Position numbers and translations under genes: made by a program | The notes under the pieces: generated by a model | The model's input: the letters and a program-made list of their open reading frames with translations, nothing else | The model's database searches: none | Told to the model about the DNA's origin: nothing | NCBI RefSeq assembly: GCF_028769735.1 | Contig: NC_088178.1 | Location: 25,441,357 to 25,505,356, forward strand | Length of the DNA stretch: 64,000 bases | DNA from: Zonotrichia leucophrys gambelii | Taxonomy: Eukaryota; Chordata; Aves; Passeriformes; Passerellidae | Direction: 5' to 3' | In this document: positions 11,301-24,289 of the stretch, piece by piece | How the letters are laid out: every line of letters starts with the position of its first letter | How positions within the stretch are numbered: the first letter of the stretch is position 1

Positions 11301-14300
11301 AGAAAACCAATTATCTTCCACCACACTATATTTGTAAATTGGAAAATAATGTCCTTCAGCAGAGGAAGGGGAAGAAGGACAGATTTTCCTATCAGCATCT
11401 GAAACAGACTGCAGCTTTGCTCAGAAATAGGCTGACAGCCCTGTCCAGCCTGGAAGCATCCAGAGGTGACTGCAATCAACCTCACTGTTGTGTGACACTG
11501 CACAGCAGGAGTGAGAAACCAGCCATCCCTCTGTGTCAAAACATGCCACTGACAAAATCTCACCCAGGCTCTTCCACATCCAGCAGCAACAGTGGCAAGA
11601 AGGCTGCCAAGGGCACAGACAAGGTTTGCCTTCAGTAAATGGATATTTTGATATTTTCTTACAACAAAGCTTATACCAGGTAGCACTGAATGGAAGGGCT
11701 ATCAGAAAACTTGCTCCCCTTAAGAGATCTGTTAACTGGAAAGTGCACAAGTCATGCTCTCCCTTCCAGGTACACACAGGCATTAAATGACACCAGAGCT
11801 GGTGCAGCAGAGCTGTGGCACAGCCAGGGGCCTGCCCAGGTCTCTCCTCCCCTATGATGGTGTGGTTGCCGTATCCTACACACAAGCTGAGATTTCCCCA
11901 GTGCAGAAAAGAGCAGCCATTGCTCTGCTGTGGAAGCTGAACGTGCTTCCAGAACTCCATATTGCTGCAGTCATGACCTTTTCAAAGGATTTGGTATGCT
12001 CTGACTTTCCAGTTTGTTTCTAAATATTTCTTTGACTGAAGCTCATCCACACTGACTTTTGCTGACAGAATTGCCAGCTTTGTCTGTCTCTTTGGGTTTT
12101 GTTTTGCCTTCTTTTAACAACCAAGACATTGTTGCAAGACAGAAGCTTTTGGGGAGGCAACTACATGTTTGTTATTTCACAATGAAGGATGTCCACAAAT
12201 TCCTCAAGAGGCACTTTAATATTATTCTGTCCTTCTATTTCTGGGAACTGAACCCTAGGGGCCACATTCTGCACTGATGAAACATCCCCAGGGTCCATGA
12301 ATAATCACTGGTCTCAGTGGTCTCTGTGCAAAATTGGTCTCAGATGTTTTTATGACACCCTATGATGTCTGTTTTCAGTACAGGTTTTATAACCCTCAGC
12401 CTAAGTCAAAGCTCCCAATGACTAAAGTCCCTGGTGCTCTGAGTCAAGCCCCTAATGAAAAAACAGATTGAAAGCTATTTCTGAGAGCAAATACAGTAAG
12501 ACAGAAAAGCAGAAGTGGTTGAATTGATGGAGCAATTTTGATTCCCACCTACATATGCCCATAGCTTATCAGACAGGTACCAGGGAAAGAGAACAGCCAT
12601 ACTTCATGGATAAAATTCAGAAAATTAGAGAAATGAGGCTAAGGCATGTGAGCACAGACAAAGAAAAGAGACAAAGACATGTGAATGCAGATCTTTGAGT
12701 GAGACGTAAGGAAAATGCAGGCCTCCCCATACAGTCACTGCTCTCTGCTCTCTTTGATGTTTTTAAGTATGATTCCTTTTTCACAGATGGTGGTAGGAAA
12801 ATCTCCAAGACCACTGGAGAGGATAGCAAAGAATACCCCTGAAGCCTGATGTGCCACCTTTTCTTACCTGGCTCATGCTGTCACATTGCAACATTACAAC
12901 GCTGGAGTTCACAGGCACAGAATTTGCCTTTCACAGCTTGGACACAGCATTTAAGTTCTTGTTGCCTGAATTTAGTGCACACACTGTGAGGTTAAAGTGC
13001 ACTAAAGACACGGCACCTCCAGCAGAATTTCACACCAAGTTTGCACGCAGGAGACAAACCCAGGGGCCCTAACCCTGCACAGAGCCAGGTACGATGAACC
13101 CCCAGCCACGCTTTCACTGCAGCTGTGTGATCTGGGGTGCAAATCAGCATCAGGCACTTCTGGCAAGCCCCAGCCCCTGGCTGCACATTTGTCACTGCTC
13201 TGTAGGGTCGGCCCTGCCACAGCTGGGTGAGCTCTGTGGCTCAGCTCGCTTGGCTGACACGGGCTGTGAGAGCACAAAACATCTGCGGGGAAGCAGCAGC
13301 AATTTCAGCAGCCGCCTTTGCCACTGAGAGCAGAGCAGCACCATTACACACTGGGGGTCCCACAACTGCAGGCAAAGTCACTTCCTCTGCAAATCAGCCT
13401 TTAAAGCAGCAAGAGAAACAAACACCATTTAAACCCTGTTTTGCAGTACTTGGCCTGGGTCCAGGCTGCATTCTGCTCCTTACAAGTGTGTGGGAAAACA
13501 GTAACCTGATATTTACACCTGCGAGCTCTGTGTTTGTAAGCACAGTAAAACACACGTGCAGGACATTCCTATGCATGACCCTTTGTGTGTTTCCAAAAAT
13601 GTGGCAATGACTAACAGCACAAGTATCTCTGACCTGTCATATAAATGATCCAAATCTAAGGACATGGTGGAAACCCAACAGAAATGCAAAGCTCCCAATT
13701 CCCAGGAAAACAAAGAAAGGGAAAAAAAAGCAAAAAAGCAAAGCCTTGTCAAGAGTCAGGATCAATGGCCTAAATCAGAGATTTGAAGACTCAATCCATG
13801 CAGTGGCAAAATGATGCCTTGTGTGGGTGGAAATAGAGAGAGGGGATACAAGAAGTGAAACAGACCTGGGATGCCTGAGGAGGTATCGCTGCTTCGATGC
13901 ACAAATCCATGGGGGGGACAGTAGGGAAAGGCAATGAGGCTTTGTGCTCTCAATTAGGGAATTACATGGGCAACAACACACCTGAGCATTCTGTTTGGCA
14001 GCCAGCTGCAGGGGGAATGAAGCTGTTGTTTTGCTTGGCTCTGCTGTATTTATGCATTTTTTATTAGAAGCAGCATAGCATTTTATGTCAATTTATACAT
14101 GGTCCAGTTGCTTAACGTTGGATCAATGTTTGATCATTTTCTTCTGGTCCTACTTTAATCAATAAGTTACAGGGTAAAACATGCAAGAAATGCTCTCTAC
14201 ATTTAAGAAAAAAATCCATGTACCATGGTTTACCTTCTGGGAACCTAAAATATTACAATTAAAATACCCACTGTAGTGTCTTGGAAGAATGAAGGGTCAA

Positions 14301-17064
14301 TAACAAAAAAAGGAAGTGAGATTTTTCTAAATATTTAAATCTAGTGTTTTCAGCTTCATTCCCTTTTCCCATTTTCTTAGTTACTAACAAAATGATGGCA
14401 CTTTTGAAGTAAAACATTTTACTAGAGTTATTTTAGAAAGTTCCCCTAGTCCTGAAGTAAAAATCCTTCAAACACCAAAAATAGAAATGGAAAATGGAAA
14501 TTAACAATTGGAATGCTACAAAACCAAAAAATACACAGAAACTCCTTATGCCATACCAAACACTACTGAAAGCTTTCTTATATCATACCAATAGCTATAG
14601 TAAAAGAACTTAAAGTGAATTAACTGGGCAGAAACAATTAGGAATGTTCAAGATAATTAAAAAAAAAAATAGAGCCTGGCTGTTAATGATCTTTAGACAG
14701 ACCAGTGCCACAGATGTCCCTGTGCATGCACCTGTGAAGACACCTTTTCTACAGCTCTGTAAAGAAGACGTTCATTGTATTCAATGACTAATTGGCCAGA
14801 ATCTTGCTTTTTAAGACCACTGAATCAGAGCCCTGGGAATTGGGAGGGATCACACACAAAAGCATTTTCAAGCCTGTCTCCAAAGGCAGCATCGTTTCAG
14901 ACTGAACAGCAGGTTCATCCTCTGATCCAAGTCTGTTGCGGCGGAACAGCGCCAAACAAATGTCTGTTAATATTCTGCCAGCAAGCACGAGCACAGGGCT
15001 CCTGCATGGCACTGAGGAAGGGCTCAGGTTAAGAGTTGGGCATCGGGCACGCAGCTCCCCATTCAAGCACAAACCTCTTCACCCATCACCACGTGATGTC
15101 AAATGCTTTTGTGCAATGCAATATGAAATACTTGTACCCTGGGGATGGGAATTGAATAGGCACAACATGGAAATTATGATGCATGCAACCATAGCCTTTA
15201 ACCTATTAACAAGTATGACCAAGATCACTTATTTGGAGCCCTCTAATCATCAAGGCAAGAAGACATCAACAGCTACCATGTCACACTGACAAGGCCTTCA
15301 ATGGCAAATGTGGTTCAAAGGTCCACAGGAAACACAAAGCAGCTTTGTCTTTTGATGTAAAGAACAAAGCTACCATGTGGCACAGCATCACACATGCAAT
15401 TAGTCAGGAAAGTTAATACAGTAGAAGCAGATGGTGGAACCATGTCAACATTTTTAGTGGGCACATTTCCCCTTACTCTCCAGTTGCTGTGATCCGAGGT
15501 CGGCGGAGCAGCAGGCAGATTGTTGGGAAAGCTGGACCCCACCAGGGACTGACAATCCTCTTTTATCTATCCATCTGAGGTACCCTGTGCTCCCACTTCT
15601 ACCAGCACAGCTCCACCTTTGACACCTCCTCTCCACCACATCCCCACGCCACAGGACAGCACCATTAACAACCTCAGAGCACACTGAGAGAAAAGGAGGC
15701 AGAGACAGTCAGTGCCTAACCCTGGTTGTGCTGGGAGATACTGACAGGAAAAGGCTTTAAGAACTCCCCTTCAGTGGCCCTTACACTGCTCATTCTGCTC
15801 ATTTCTGCAGCTCAGTGTGTTACCAAATGCTACATGAATCACACGTACAGCACACGTCATTCCGCAGGACTTGACACGTCTGCAAAGAGCAACTGCTCCT
15901 TTCTCACTGCCAGCCCAAAAGCTTGGCTGACACAGGATGGAAATGAGAGGCTTCCTGGTCACCACCAATCACACTGCACACACAGAAAACCTAAAATCCA
16001 AACCACAAGGATCACACAAAGAAATGCAATACAGGAAGCGCTGTGGTTTGCATGGCTTTGAAGTTAACAACCCTCCACTGTCTTCAGACAAAGTCTCTCC
16101 CCTGCTCTTGTCAACCAGTTTTGCCCAGTTCCCCAGCTCCACACATCATGGATTTCAACAGCACCCAGGTGAGGATGGCAGGAGCTCTCAGCTCTGCAAG
16201 CCATTTAATTAAAATGAAATGAACAACCAGCAGTTAGTCAAAGTGCTCGTACGCTCCAGCCACCACAGCTGCCGAATTCTGCAGCCCTCGGTCCAATCTT
16301 ATTTCCTTTAAAGCTCCTGGCAACCCATTAATTAAAACACATTATTTACAGCTTCCAGGGGCTTGAAACCATGGGATGCACTTGCTGGAATTTATGCAAT
16401 TACGTACAGGCAGTCCCAGTGACAGGCTCCATTCTTGCTCCTGCCCTCCCCTGCTCCCACACTGGGCTCATCCACGCGGGGCTGTTTGGCCTGGGCTGCC
16501 ACGCCGGGATCGGCTGCCATGGAAATGGGCAGGAGGCAACAAAGGACCTGGGAGTCTCACTGGAGATGGAGGAGCAGCAAGGCAATAGCACAGGAAGGCC
16601 AGGACAAAGAGAAACCAATTTGCCTGCTGAGTTTAAACACAAACAGCCCTCCCCCTTTGTGCAAGGAGATGTTGATGAATTGAGTTTTGCCCTGATTTAA
16701 GAAACCAAGCCCCTTCCAGCCAAATGCAACAAAGCCATGTGGATGGAGCATCCTGCCTTCGGCCCCATGCAGCATTCCATCCGTTAGTGCTCTGTGGGGA
16801 AATGATCCCAAAGCAAACCCACAGAAGGTGTAGTTTAATAAGCAATCCCTGTGTCACTGTACCACAGCACCAGCTGCAGACAAATTTCTCTGCTTTCAGA
16901 AGGAGTTTTTCCTTTTACTCCATTATTAAGCAATCACACTCATCAGCAATTCCCGTGACTCTGCAAGAAAAAAACATCTTAAAACATACCCTTACCAAGT
17001 ATGACTGACAAGCATAATGAAGTGTGTCTTTGAACTGATTCCCAAAGGTATTTGAGAAGGATTG
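5386..17064 (-). other. Unique intronic sequence (presumed LRP8 intron 2)
   Basis: Long stretch without a supported gene. It holds an extremely AT-rich segment at about 6481-6585, a GC-richer patch at about 7050-7400 with few CpG, and unique AT-rich blocks at 6860-6975, 13990-14190 and 16200-16365 that resemble conserved non-coding elements. Reading frames up to about 180 codons occur on both strands at 11.2-12.0 kb, overlapping one another, with no recognisable domain. The assignment to LRP8 intron 2 is inferred from the exon at 4.1 kb and the absence of a preceding exon. Confidence 0.5.
6481..6585. repeat. AT-rich low-complexity segment
   Basis: About 100 bp composed almost entirely of A and T, dominated by T-runs and TTATT/ATTTTAAAT motifs. 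It is not a simple microsatellite of fixed period. It may come from a decayed retroposon tail or be plain low complexity; no neighbouring element can be recognised. Confidence 0.7.
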
Positions 17065-17452
17065 AGAGCAGCCCTGTCAAGGATTTGGGGGTGCTGGTGG
17101 GTGTGGGGCCAGACAGGACCTGGAGATGTGCACTCACAGCCCAGAAACCAAACCTGGGCTGCAGCCAAAGGAGTGTGCACTTAGATACCAGTCTAAAAAA
17201 TACAGAATTTCTGTATAGTATATAAGATATAAGGAATAGAGAAGGATATAAAGAAGATATTTTTTTACATCATTGCAAAACACTGGCACAGGTTGCCCAG
17301 AGAGGTGGTGAATGCCCCATCCCTGCAAACATTCAAAGTCAGGTTGGACAGGAATCTGAGCAACCTAATCTAGTTGAAGACACCCTTGCCCATGGAAGGG
17401 GGTTGGACTAGATGACTTTTAAAGGTCTCTTTCAACCCAAACTATTCTGTGA
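17065..17452 (+). mobile_element. CR1 LINE 3' end with an internal deletion
   Basis: The left part (about 17065-17180) carries CR1 3' coding-end blocks such as 'aaggatttgggggtgctggt', 'cactcacagcccagaaacca' and 'ctgggctgcagccaaaggag'. The right part (about 17225-17452) carries later blocks: 'gatataaggaatagagaagg', 'actggcacaggttgcccaga', 'gccccatccctgcaaacatt', and the terminal 'ggttggactagatgac', 'caacccaaactattctgtga'. In the CR1 family these two parts are normally separated by several hundred bases of ORF2 end and 3' UTR, so an internal deletion is inferred. The element is 5'-truncated and lies antisense to LRP8. Confidence 0.88.
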
Positions 17453-20400
17453 TTACTTGTGTTTTATGAGAACAAAGGGAACATAAATTTTTATGGAACT
17501 GTGAACTTTTTACTGCTTATGGAGTCCCACATGAACACTGCTGAAAGATCAAGTACCATAAGCCAAAGACATCCACAGATATAATTATCTCAATGATTAT
17601 TACTTCCCCCCCACCCCATTTGGTTTCTTACTTTTTTTCCATGAGGCCAGTGATTAATCTATGTAAAACCTATGGAAACCATCCAGAAATACAAAAAGGA
17701 GAAGACTCTATTAAAATAAGTCACGACCAAAGCCTTAATCTTTCTTCTAGCAATACAAAAGTGGATTTTGGCTTTATTCTCCTGTGGTTCATTCACAAAA
17801 GGAAGGAAAGCAAGAAGTGGCGAAAGCATTCCTTGCACAATGTAGAAACAGCTCTGCAGATTTCAGTCTGTAATTCCAAATACCCAAAGTGCACCATGCC
17901 CTCAGCTGGTGTGAGAAATTGCTTGTCTGCTCTGAAGTCACTGCAGCTACTCCAATTCAGATTAGCTCTAAAAGCCTCTTTCACCAAGATGTATTGCAGT
18001 AATGCACTGGTATTATTTAAGTCCAGATTTAAATGTAGTACAGAAGATTTTTTTGTTGCTGCAAGAAAACCCAGAAACTCAACATTGTATCAACATTTGT
18101 CTCCTGATTAAGGCTTTTGTCACTGTCATTTTCATAAGAAGAGCTATGAATGGATTTACAGGAGATAGTGACCATGAAAATGTCTCTCAGATGAATGTTT
18201 TATTATGCTTTCTTGCTTTTCTGTGCTGGGTCCCTGTAGGTGATAAAAATACCACTTCTTTCTTTCCAGGGCAGCCAGAATGAAATACCAGACACCTTTC
18301 AGCAATAAAAAAATTAGCAATATGGCTTCAGACCATTCAAAATAAGAGTCTGTAAATGCCTGGCTACTAGAGTATGGAGTGCTAAACTTGGAATACTCCA
18401 GTAATTTTCTGGGTCCCCAGCATTAACATACACTAAAAACATTAATCTGTGTGTACAATTTTAAAGCAATAGGCTGGGTTTTTTAATTAACTTTTTTATC
18501 TTTTAAGTCTGTTACATCACAGATAGTGGCAGTGCAGCAAGTGACCTGTAGCCCCTGCTAATCAGTACCCTACAGAAATCCAAAAGTAGCATCAGAACTG
18601 AAAACTGAGTTTCAGAGATAAGAATAAAGCCTCCAGCAGAAGGAACAGCATCCTCCAGCTCAGTATATCAGAAATGAAGGTACAAGTAGAGGAATAATTT
18701 ACATGAGTTCCTAAAAAGCCTTCTCTAAACAGCAGCACAGGTAAGACCCTTTGAAGGCCCTGGCCACAAGGTGAAGTTAGAAAGTTTTGTCACTACCAAA
18801 CATCATCCAACCTGGATTGGATCCCCAAGACTGGGATTGGTGAGCAATATCAGAATTAAACTTCCCCTCTGCAAATGGTTTCCAGTCACTTAAGTGTTAC
18901 CAGGACAACTCCAGCACCCGGAATACAAATTACCTTTGGGGTAGCACCATCCACTCTGAGCACTTACCAACTCTGCATGCAAATTTAAATCACAACAATT
19001 TCACTGACAACTGTGTAAACAGCAGAAACTATTAAACTATCACAGGAGTCAATGGTGCTATAGTCAGGAAAAATGTTACTGGAGGCAGCAACAAAACCCA
19101 GCAAAAGGAGGAGGAGAGACACATTAAAAAGTTCAGCCTTGTAATTCATGAGTGCCAGGCAAGGGCTTCTCATTCCCTAGGAAACATCACTTCTTCTTTG
19201 ACTTCTCCTTGTCCTGGATATCAACTATAAATTAGGCCTGATGTTGGGGCAAACTTTACATGTAAGAAAGCCAGGCAGCTTTGGGTGCCAGGAGGCGCTG
19301 GTTATAAACAACCCTGGAGCTCTGCATTGCAATTTCTTTATTGCTAACAGCTGCATTTTTTAAAAAAAGGAAAAAATAAGAAAAAAAGAGAAAGAAATAT
19401 ACCTTCTTTTGCCTTTGGCACTGATGTGTGAGGCATCTTTAAAACTCAGTGTTAAAGAAATGCTCTGGATATACAAATTGTTTTGAAAAAATGCTGATAA
19501 ACTGAGCACAGCAGTACTTATGTTACTGCCCTGAAAAATTACATCAGCAAATAGCTTCAGCAAGAGTAACTGTAAGGACACAGACAACAGAACTAAGAAT
19601 TTTAGATTTGTGACAAGCTCAGAGACTGAAACCTGAGAACAAGGGAGGGGTGGGACACACCAAAAACTGCAGCCCCCGTTAAAGCTGTGTAACATGCAGC
19701 TTTAGTAGTATTTTATCCTTTCAGAACGTTTTTCGCTGGAAAGTCGCAAACACTTTACAGCCAGGACAGTCGGAGCCAGCTCTTCAGGGGGAAACCAGTG
19801 GTGCCCTTGGTTTTATGCTTCCATCAGGAGGTAACTTCACCTGGTAAGAGCCAGGAGTGTTCCAGCCAATTCCTTCCTCCTCAGCTGTCCTATCTTCATG
19901 CAGACTTTAACAAAAAAACCCCACAACAAAACCCCCACAGCCCTGCATTTTGGGGGCGGCACCATAAACTGGATCACTCGAGAGAAGCAGTGGGACAATG
20001 ACAGAGACAGAAAGTGAAATAAACTACTCAGCTACCAGAGCATTACCAGACACTTAAGTTCTTATTTGTTATGTTAGATATATGAAAAATTCAAAATGTA
20101 TTATTAGGCTCCATATTCCTCCAGCAAGACTCCTGAAAGATCCCTGACAGGAGGTCTGGACCCTCAGGCAGTTTTGCAGATCTCCCACACAAATGAAAGC
20201 CAGCAGGGAAGTCCTGCTGTCCATAACTCACAGGACTGGAAATTGCTGAAGTGTTCACACCCCTTATTTTCCCTCTCACAGTGACACTTTATTATCAAGT
20301 GCTTGGCTACAAGAAGATTTGCTGATTAAGGTATCAAGCCCAACAGCTCAACTGCACAGAGCCAAAAGCAAGGCAACATGAGCCTGACCACTTTATTCCA

Positions 20401-23400
20401 CATTTCCTTTTGCTAAGGCGAAGTCCCTCCTGCCAGATTCATAGAGTGCAGCTTGTAAATAAAAATTCTCGTTGGAAAATCTGTATGACCAGGCAGGAGC
20501 CTCTGTTAGAGTATGAGAGGGCAGCCCCAATCACTTCAGACATTGATCATTCCACAGAAGATGATGTGGGATAAAACCTCCCATTATCAGACCTTTCCTC
20601 GCCCAGCCAGGAGCAACTGATGAAATCCAAGAGCTTATTTTAAAAAATCAAGAGAACTCTCTTCATGCCTGTGCATTAAAAACCCTCCCTGCTCTCCAGC
20701 CATTCCCTAAAGGCTGCTCTGATTGTTTAGAGATGGGACAAAGCAGGATTTTCCCAGGACATGCTGTTTCACACCTTGGGAGGAAGATGCTGCACATGCA
20801 CAAACCAAAGGCATTTTAAGCCCCCTGGAAGTGGGTACAGCTGTGATTGGCCCTGCTTGCAAGCCAGTGGCAAGAACATGATCAAGTTCAGTACCAATTA
20901 GAATTGATCTATCAAAATGGAAAGTAATGGTGAGATTTAACAGAATCAATTAAAATCTTCATTCTGAAAAAGAAATATAAAAAAGGGCATAGAAAGTTCT
21001 TCACCATCCCCTACCACGTGACAGCTGCAATCAACAGCCCTTAAGGAGAAGTTGTGTGATCTGGTTCATCTCATCCATCCATCACCAACTGCTTGTCCCT
21101 CCAAAAGCAGAAAATGGGAATAAAAAGACCCCAATCCCATAGGAAGCCTAAAAAAGCAAAGAACCTCAAATTACTCTCACTAGTGTCAGAAATTATGTTG
21201 TTCTAATGACTCTGTCCTACAATACTTGGCATTGGGAACTTCAATCCCAGTATCTTTTCTCAGTGGTATCACTTCTCCATTTGCTGTCTCTGTGCACATT
21301 TTTTCCAATAGTTGTCTCTGGGAAAGGAAAAGGAATTGGTAAAGGAGCACAGAGGGAACAGTCCACCTGCACTGGGGAGGGATGGGGGAATAAGTGCACA
21401 CCGGCTTTGATGGTGTTCACTTTTCCTTAGCTGTTATAGGCAAAAGAATAAGCAAAATAATGAAATTAAACTCATTGCCAAGTCCCCAGCAGCTCAGTCC
21501 CAGGTCAGATATTCACTTAATAGGTATCCTGGACATGCATGTGGCAATTATAATGAAATTAATTATTAATAATACAGATGTCTAAAACCAACCATCATCC
21601 CCTCAAAAAGCAAACAAAAAACCCAACCAACATCAAACATGGGGAAAACGCAGGCATGGATTTTAGACAGCAGCTGTTTCTCCAAAGAGCCACACATGTA
21701 ACAATCCTGATGCTTGGAACTACAGGCACTGGCAGCACTTCCCTGCTGATGCCAGAGTCACTCCTGTGTCCTGCACAAGCAGCCAGGACAGACTGACCAT
21801 CCTCTGCCCTCTGCTCTGTTGGGAGAGGGCTGGGAGGGAGGAGCAGGCTGGCAGAATAATCATTAGGAAAGGGATGGGGCCTAGGCACAGAGAAACACCC
21901 ACTTGCAAACTTCCTTTCTTATGAAAGAATAAATGATTCAAGGATGTGAAGCTGCTAACAGATAATAGAGCAAAGCCACTTACAATATTTTAGTAAGAAA
22001 GCTCCTATTCCCTGCCTTGTGAAAAAAAGTTTTGTTTCTCATAGAGCTGCGTCTATTCTTTCCCTTTTTTCTTCTCAGCTCCCGTTCTGTGGCAGTTCAT
22101 TAAAAGATATGAACATTTCCCTTTGTTCCTGGGTCAGCCAGGTCCTGTCATACAATGCAATTGGCAGGTGAATTTTAAATGGGTCAGAACTGATAGTAAG
22201 CTCTTAAAATGAGAATAAGCTGATTGTCCCTGGAAATAGAAAAGAACAGAGGGGACTTTCAGAGTATCTGTGTCTCCAGATAACCTTTGTTATGTAATGG
22301 AGCTGCCCTACACTGATATTTTTTCCTCCCTGCCATGGAAGTAACTCTGTCAAGGCCTGCTGACACTGAAGAGCAGTTTGTCAAGGAGAAACGTGGCAAA
22401 TGCCCATGGAGCCTGGGAGCACTGCAGGGAATCACAGCTCTGGGCCCTGCAGCCAGGTCAGCCCCTCACACTGGGGCTCCTCAGTGCCCAGCAGGAGGCA
22501 CAGAAGGCAGGGCCAGGGCACAGGGCTAAGGCTGCAACACTCCAAGGGCCCAAACCCAAAGGAAGGACAGCCCACAGTGACCTGGCCCTGCAGCACAGAT
22601 GAACTGGTTTGCTGGCAGCCTCCTGAAGACCACATGTGACCCTCCCCTAAAGCCAGATGCACTGTGTACAGGGGTACAAAGTTACTTTGGAGACAGATGA
22701 ATTTATAAATAGTTGCTAAGAAGCTTTCAGGCTTATGCAAGTTTTCTGTGAAAACATCAAGTCCTTTGCTATAACTCAATTCAATCACAGGCTCATGACT
22801 GAGATCAAGCCCTCACTGTCCCCTCCAAGGCCACATGAAGTCCAGTCACTAATATTTAAAACATAACTTATGATGGCTACTGGCTGCTTGGAGACCACTG
22901 TTCAATATTATTTCCTTTCAGGAAATCCTCACTGATCAAAAGCCAAGCCAGAAGCCAAAAACCTCCTCCTTCCCCAAGCCCTGCTGTGCCTCCAAACACA
23001 GCCTGAAGAGCTTTCCTGAGGGGTTAATCTGAATTTATGTAAACTCAAATGGAGAACAAATCTGGTCCCTTCTGTGTTTTAGCTGCAGTGAAACAAGAAG
23101 CAAAGCAGACAGCCAGAAGCCCCCTGCTGTGATTCTTGTAGTCAAAGACCATTTTTATCTGGACCAGCGTTTCTGCTTTTGAGATCACAATGGTTAACAA
23201 GTTTTAAATAGCAGAGCAAGAGAAAATCTACAATTATTCCAGCTTCAGGCCTGTCCTTAGAGGTTTGATATTATCTAAAAACTAATAAAACCATTCACAA
23301 GAAACACATGTAACAAAATTACAATTTGGAATCGTTTTTTCATAGTCAGCAATAGGAGACTACTAAAATTTGATTTATGTGAACACAAAATTATAAGCCT

Positions 23401-23755
23401 GCAGTGATATTTCCACCCCTTTCCAATCACCACCTTGAAAATCATGTATTGTTTTCTGCTCTATTTGAATTAATTCTTAAAGCAAGAGGTTTATATCAGT
23501 TTTTATTAGTTGTTTTCATTGCTATTTCTTAGTGTGATTTTACTTTGCCACACTGCAGAGTCTTTATTCATGCAGCAAAAAGTCTGCCAGGATGAAGCTT
23601 TAGATTATAGCTTGGTTCTTTTATTAGCCTAAATTTTTGTGATCATCTTTTATAAAGTCAATAAAGTATTTTATAACCATGAAAGAGAAGGGAAAAAAAA
23701 GAAACAAAAAATGAAAACCACCCTCTAACCTTCCAAGGGCACAGCAGAGCCCTAA
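17453..23755 (-). other. Unique intronic sequence
   Basis: No repeat family, exon or RNA gene is recognised. A plus-strand reading frame at 17593-18111 (172 codons) is the longest here. It begins just after the CR1, shows no domain, and its composition looks like AT-rich intron. An A-rich patch lies near 21598-21640. Confidence 0.5.
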
Positions 23756-23889
23756 ATGGTGGAGTCACCATCCCTGGATGTGTTTAACAAAGCCTGGATG
23801 TGGCACTGGGTGCCAGGGTTTAGCTGAGGTGTCACAGAATGGGTTGGACTCGATGACCTTGAAGGTCTCTTCCAACCTCGTGATTCTGT
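23756..23889 (+). mobile_element. CR1 LINE 3' end, short and well preserved
   Basis: Runs from 'ggtggagtcaccatccctgg' through 'cctggatgtggcactgggtg' to 'gggttggactcgatgacctt', 'gaaggtctcttccaacctcg' and 'tgattctgt'. This is the canonical avian CR1 terminal block and tail. The copy is truncated to about 135 bp, and the close match to the bird-type terminus suggests a relatively young insertion. It is antisense to LRP8. Confidence 0.93.
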
Positions 23890-24289
23890 CAATCAGTGAC
23901 ATCTGGGCTGCATCCATTCATCCAAACCCCCACTCTGTGGCTGCCTTGCCCCATGGTTTTCTTCCTTTGCTGGATCCCAGGTGTCCCCAGGAATAAATCC
24001 CTGCAGAGCAGGACAAGCTTGTGAACTCACACACAGCAGCCCACAACGCCAGCACACAGCAGTGCTGCCAGCTCCAAAGGCAGCTGGGAGAGGAGGAGAA
24101 GAAAGGCAGTGACACCATCTCCTCATTCCTCCACACCATCCCTTGCCAGAGCTCATGTCCTTGCAGGACAGAAGATCCTCCTCTGGAGCAGCCACATCCC
24201 AGAGGTCCCCAAGCTGCTCCCTCTGCCAGCAGCCACAGCCACTCTGGGCAGCCCCCACATGCCAACCAAGGGCTCTGTGGTGCTGCACA
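23890..24289. other. Spacer between CR1 and minisatellite; GC-richer, no gene
   Basis: Moderately GC-rich unique sequence leading into the 28-bp repeat array. Open reading frames cross it on both strands only because they continue into the stop-free repeat. Confidence 0.5.

Noticed and set aside
12992..13072. Minus-strand reading F-C-W-R-C that briefly resembles an LDLa core (candidate LRP8 exon 2)
   Set aside because: It is followed by R-V and soon a stop. The acidic C-D...D-C...S-D-E pattern and the remaining cysteines are absent.
16340..16400. Minus-strand K-C-I-P-W that resembles the LDLa C-I-P motif
   Set aside because: The W follows directly and no downstream C-D or S-D-E motif exists, so it is not an LDLa repeat.
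17593..18111. 172-codon plus-strand frame
   Set aside because: AT-rich composition, no domain, no splice or promoter context, and a position directly after a CR1; consistent with chance.
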